From an uncultured Fibrobacter sp. (GTDB taxonomy: Bacteria > Fibrobacterota > Fibrobacteria > Fibrobacterales > Fibrobacteraceae), in assembly GCA_937891805.1 (NCBI GenBank), contig CALATK010000017.1:1-6361 (forward strand): a DNA stretch of 6,361 nt. Reading direction: 5' to 3'. Below the pieces are notes generated by a model, which ran no database searches, was not told the DNA's origin, and saw only the letters and a program-made list of their open reading frames with translations. The translations under genes were made by a program, and so were the position numbers. Numbering within the stretch: the first letter of the stretch is position 1; each line of letters starts with the position of its first letter. Below, in pieces: positions 4,756 to 6,361 of this stretch.

Positions 4756-4824
4756 AATTCAGAATTCAGAGTTCAGATTTCGGAGTTTGAACAATTCTGA
4801 AATCCGAATTCTGAAATCCGAATT
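4756..4824. repeat. Long imperfect inverted repeat at the hslO 3' end
   Basis: Two 29-nt arms (4756-4784 and 4796-4824) are complementary at 24 of 29 positions around an 11-nt loop. The right arm is itself a tandem repeat, aattctgaaatccg twice (4793-4806 and 4807-4820). The right end overlaps the hslO stop codon (4823-4825). On the minus strand the hairpin is followed by ttttcc, so it may act as a terminator or 3' end stabiliser for hslO. Confidence 0.7.
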
Positions 4825-5701
4825 ATTTTTTCCTCTCGTTTATAATTTCTCTCAGGTCTGCAAGCGTAATCTGGTACGGGGTGCGGCAGAAATCGCAGAT
4901 GACTTCCAGGTCCTTGCCTTCGGCTTCCAGGTCCAGCAGGTCCTGGAGAGGGAGCGTTGCAAGCGTTGCCACCGTGCGTTCGTGGCTGCAGGGGCAGTAG
5001 GCCCTGGGGTCGATTTCTTTCACGATGTCGATTTCGTAGGGCCCGCGAAGCTGGTCCAGGAGCTCGTCCAGGTCAAAACCTTCGGGGGTGTTCATGTCGC
5101 AGAACTTGGGCAGGTTCTGCACGATAACCTCTATCAGGTTGATGTCCTTGTCTTCCAGGTCCGGGAACGCCTCGATGTAGAAACCGGCGGCGTAGTCCAG
5201 CTTGCTCGGGTCCTGGGCGTTAAAGGCGGCCTCGATGCCAACGGCGGAGCGAATCTGCTCCGACTGCAACAGGTAGGTGGCCAGGTTCTGTCCCATCGAA
5301 ACGGCGGGTGCCTCGATGATGCTCTCGTGGACCCGCTTGCCCTGCTCGTTCAGCTTGACCACGCGGATGCTCTGGGGAATCAGGGCGGGCTCGTTACCGC
5401 CAACAGCCTGGAGTTCCGGCTGCGGGATCATGGCACGCACCAGGCCCTGGGGCGTCGTGTCCGACTGCACCAGCGTGATTTCGCCGCCAAAACGGGTGGT
5501 CAGCGACACGGTTCCCGGAAACTTCAGCGAGGCGCTCAAAAAAATGCTTGCGATGGAGTTTTCGGCCAGGAGCTTCAGGGCGAAACCCTGTGCGTTGTGC
5601 TTCTTGCCGATTTCGTTCATCGTCGCGGTCAAATCGACGACAATCAGGCGGAAGGGCGTTCTCTTGCCCGTGGCGCGGATAATGCGGTCCTTGAAATTCA
5701 T
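4823..5701 (-). CDS. hslO: Hsp33 family redox-regulated chaperone HslO
   Basis: This 292-residue protein is the usual Hsp33 length. Hsp33 is a cytoplasmic holdase chaperone that is switched on when its zinc-bound cysteines are oxidised. The redox switch is complete: Cys236-Pro-Cys238 and Cys269-x-x-Cys272, with 30 residues between the pairs, as expected for C-X-C ... C-X-X-C. The N-terminal substrate-binding domain is recognisable from TATMNEIGKKHNAQG (25-39) and the Gly-rich region near FGGEITLV (71-78). The start at 5701 gives the normal N-terminus but has no Shine-Dalgarno site. A TATTCT box lies only about 11 nt upstream, so the leader may be very short; that is inference. The gene has dispersed repeats on both sides (4725-4824 and 5714-5850) and is divergent from a DJ-1-family gene, a pairing that fits oxidative stress. 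Confidence 0.95.
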   Translation of the reverse strand: MNFKDRIIRATGKRTPFRLIVVDLTATMNEIGKKHNAQGFALKLLAENSIASIFLSASLKFPGTVSLTTRFGGEITLVQSDTTPQGLVRAMIPQPELQAVGGNEPALIPQSIRVVKLNEQGKRVHESIIEAPAVSMGQNLATYLLQSEQIRSAVGIEAAFNAQDPSKLDYAAGFYIEAFPDLEDKDINLIEVIVQNLPKFCDMNTPEGFDLDELLDQLRGPYEIDIVKEIDPRAYCPCSHERTVATLATLPLQDLLDLEAEGKDLEVICDFCRTPYQITLADLREIINERKK

Positions 5702-5713
5702 GGCACAAAGATA

Positions 5714-5748
5714 GAATAGTGGTTGGTGGTTAGTGGCTAGTGGTTAGG
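5714..5748. repeat. tagtggttagg-family dispersed repeat upstream of hslO
   Basis: gaatagtggttggtg (5714-5728) and tagtggttagg (5738-5748) are both identical to sequence at 2053-2087 inside the rlmL-type gene. The repeat starts 13 nt upstream of the hslO start codon and so covers the likely promoter area. Confidence 0.75.
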
Positions 5749-5780
5749 AACGAGGGAGGGAAAAAGCCCTTGGATAGGTA

Positions 5781-5796
5781 GGGGGAGGGCTCCCCC
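5781..5796. repeat. Short palindromic repeat (hairpin)
   Basis: ggggga-gggc-tccccc forms a perfect 6-bp stem with a 4-nt loop. The same stem and loop size occur at 1966-1981 inside the rlmL-type gene. Confidence 0.65.
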
Positions 5797-5829
5797 TCGC
5801 TTTCCTTCGTCAGTCACAGGAACCAAGGT

Positions 5830-5848
5830 CCCTGAGCCTGTCGAAGGG
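5830..5848. repeat. ccctgagcctgtcgaaggg dispersed element
   Basis: This 19-nt sequence matches, from memory, a short repeat found between genes in many unrelated bacteria (reverse complement cccttcgacaggctcaggg). It lies in the divergent hslO / DJ-1 intergenic region. Confidence 0.6.
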
Positions 5849-5863
5849 CCGCTACCCCTTCTA

Positions 5864-5886
5864 ACGGGGCTCAGTCGCCGCCCCGT
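5864..5886. repeat. Hairpin acggggc / gccccgt
   Basis: A perfect 7-bp stem (5864-5870 with 5880-5886) and a 9-nt loop. A T-run (5897-5901) lies 10 nt further on, too far for a normal terminator, and no plus-strand gene precedes it. It is probably part of a dispersed repeat. Confidence 0.5.
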
Positions 5887-5912
5887 AACGCCCGGCTTTT
5901 TCTGTCCACTTT

Positions 5913-5936
5913 TATTATATTCTTGCGAAAACGAGG
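5913..5936 (+). promoter_or_regulatory. -10-like box and Shine-Dalgarno site of the DJ-1-family gene
   Basis: tattatatt (5913-5921) supplies a -10-like hexamer and gagg (5933-5936) lies 6 nt before the ATG at 5943. No convincing -35 is seen at the right distance, so only the ribosome binding site is well supported. Confidence 0.45.
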
Positions 5937-5942
5937 CTCAAT

Positions 5943-6361
5943 ATGAAGATTTTATTCCTGATGGCCGATGGCTTCGAAGAAACCGAATTCGTCACACCTT
6001 TCGATTACCTCCAGCGGGCGGGTTTTGAGGTCGCTCTTGCAAGCGTTTCCGGCAAGGCCGAAGTGGTAGGGTCCCACGGTCTTAAAATCCAGACGGACTT
6101 TGCACTTTCGGGTGCCGATACCGCAAAGTTTGGCGCCGTCCTTTTGCCCGGTGGCGGCCCCGGCGTCAGGAACCTGAAGGCCTCCGCCCATGTGGAGAAG
6201 GTCATCTGCGATTTCAACGATGAGGACAAGTGGGTTTTCGCCATCTGCGCCGCTCCTTTGGTGCTCAGCAAGGCGGGGATTCTTGTTGACCGCACCGCTA
6301 CTTGTTTCCCTGGCTGCGAAGTCGAATTGGTCTGCAACAAGTTTGTGGAAGACCGCGTAGT
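5943..6361 (+). CDS. DJ-1/PfpI family protein, 5' part (3' truncated by window)
   Basis: The frame is open from ATG 5943 to the window edge, giving 139 full codons. The start is supported by a gagg Shine-Dalgarno site 6 nt upstream. The protein is of the DJ-1/ThiJ/PfpI superfamily, DJ-1/YajL branch. The N-terminus is a strand followed by DGFEETEFVTP (9-19), with Glu15 at the position of the conserved active-site Glu. VLLPGGGPG follows (67-75), then the nucleophile elbow AICAAP with Cys102 and a downstream TCFPG (120-124). Members are cysteine-dependent stress proteins, with chaperone, deglycase-like or oxidative protection roles claimed for different homologues. Full length is usually about 180-190 residues, so roughly a quarter is missing. 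It is transcribed away from hslO. The precise activity cannot be told from sequence. Confidence 0.9.
   Translation, partial: MKILFLMADGFEETEFVTPFDYLQRAGFEVALASVSGKAEVVGSHGLKIQTDFALSGADTAKFGAVLLPGGGPGVRNLKASAHVEKVICDFNDEDKWVFAICAAPLVLSKAGILVDRTATCFPGCEVELVCNKFVEDRV

Noticed and set aside
4787..5719. A 310-codon plus-strand open frame opposite hslO
   Set aside because: hslO carries the complete Hsp33 redox motif; the opposite frame shows no recognisable domain and starts inside the repeat.

Overview
The window most likely comes from a Fibrobacter species or a close relative. The clearest sign is the 3' end of a FISUMP-type gene (Fibrobacter succinogenes major paralogous domain) at the left edge. 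The many short G-rich and palindromic dispersed repeats between and inside genes, and several genes without a clear Shine-Dalgarno site, fit this but are not decisive. No transposase, phage gene, CRISPR array, tRNA or rRNA is visible.

Layout, left to right. (1) 1-147: end of a FISUMP-domain surface protein, plus strand. (2) 148-455: no gene; two near-identical 38-nt G-rich repeats, a small hairpin and a pair of 19-nt direct repeats. (3) 456-1004: a visibly AT-rich accessory island with a good sigma70-like promoter, a 50-residue hypothetical protein, and an overlapping second gene that looks frameshifted and probably internally shortened. (4) 1025-2398 and 2416-2727, minus strand: an RlmL-type THUMP/methyltransferase for rRNA, preceded at 17 nt by a YbjQ/UPF0145 protein. 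(5) 2728-3041: AT-rich intergenic stretch with two hairpin terminators and the ybjQ leader. (6) 3042-4091 and 4098-4715, minus strand, 6 nt apart: an acyltransferase-3 membrane protein and ThrH. (7) 4716-4822: repeats and a long imperfect inverted repeat. (8) 4823-5701, minus strand: HslO (Hsp33). (9) 5702-5942: divergent intergenic region full of repeats. (10) 5943-6361, plus strand: 5' part of a DJ-1/PfpI-family gene, cut by the window edge.

The minus-strand genes are mostly housekeeping: rRNA modification, amino-acid phosphate chemistry, redox chaperone. HslO and the divergent DJ-1-like protein both belong to cysteine-based stress families, so they may share a stress-responsive control region; that is inference.

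The most interesting feature is the rlmL-type gene. It appears to have absorbed up to four dispersed repeat elements in frame, at least two of which have counterparts in the intergenic DNA of this same window. The second is the small AT-rich two-gene module at 456-1004, with operator-like repeats and a broken second gene. No complete, convincing new system was found.
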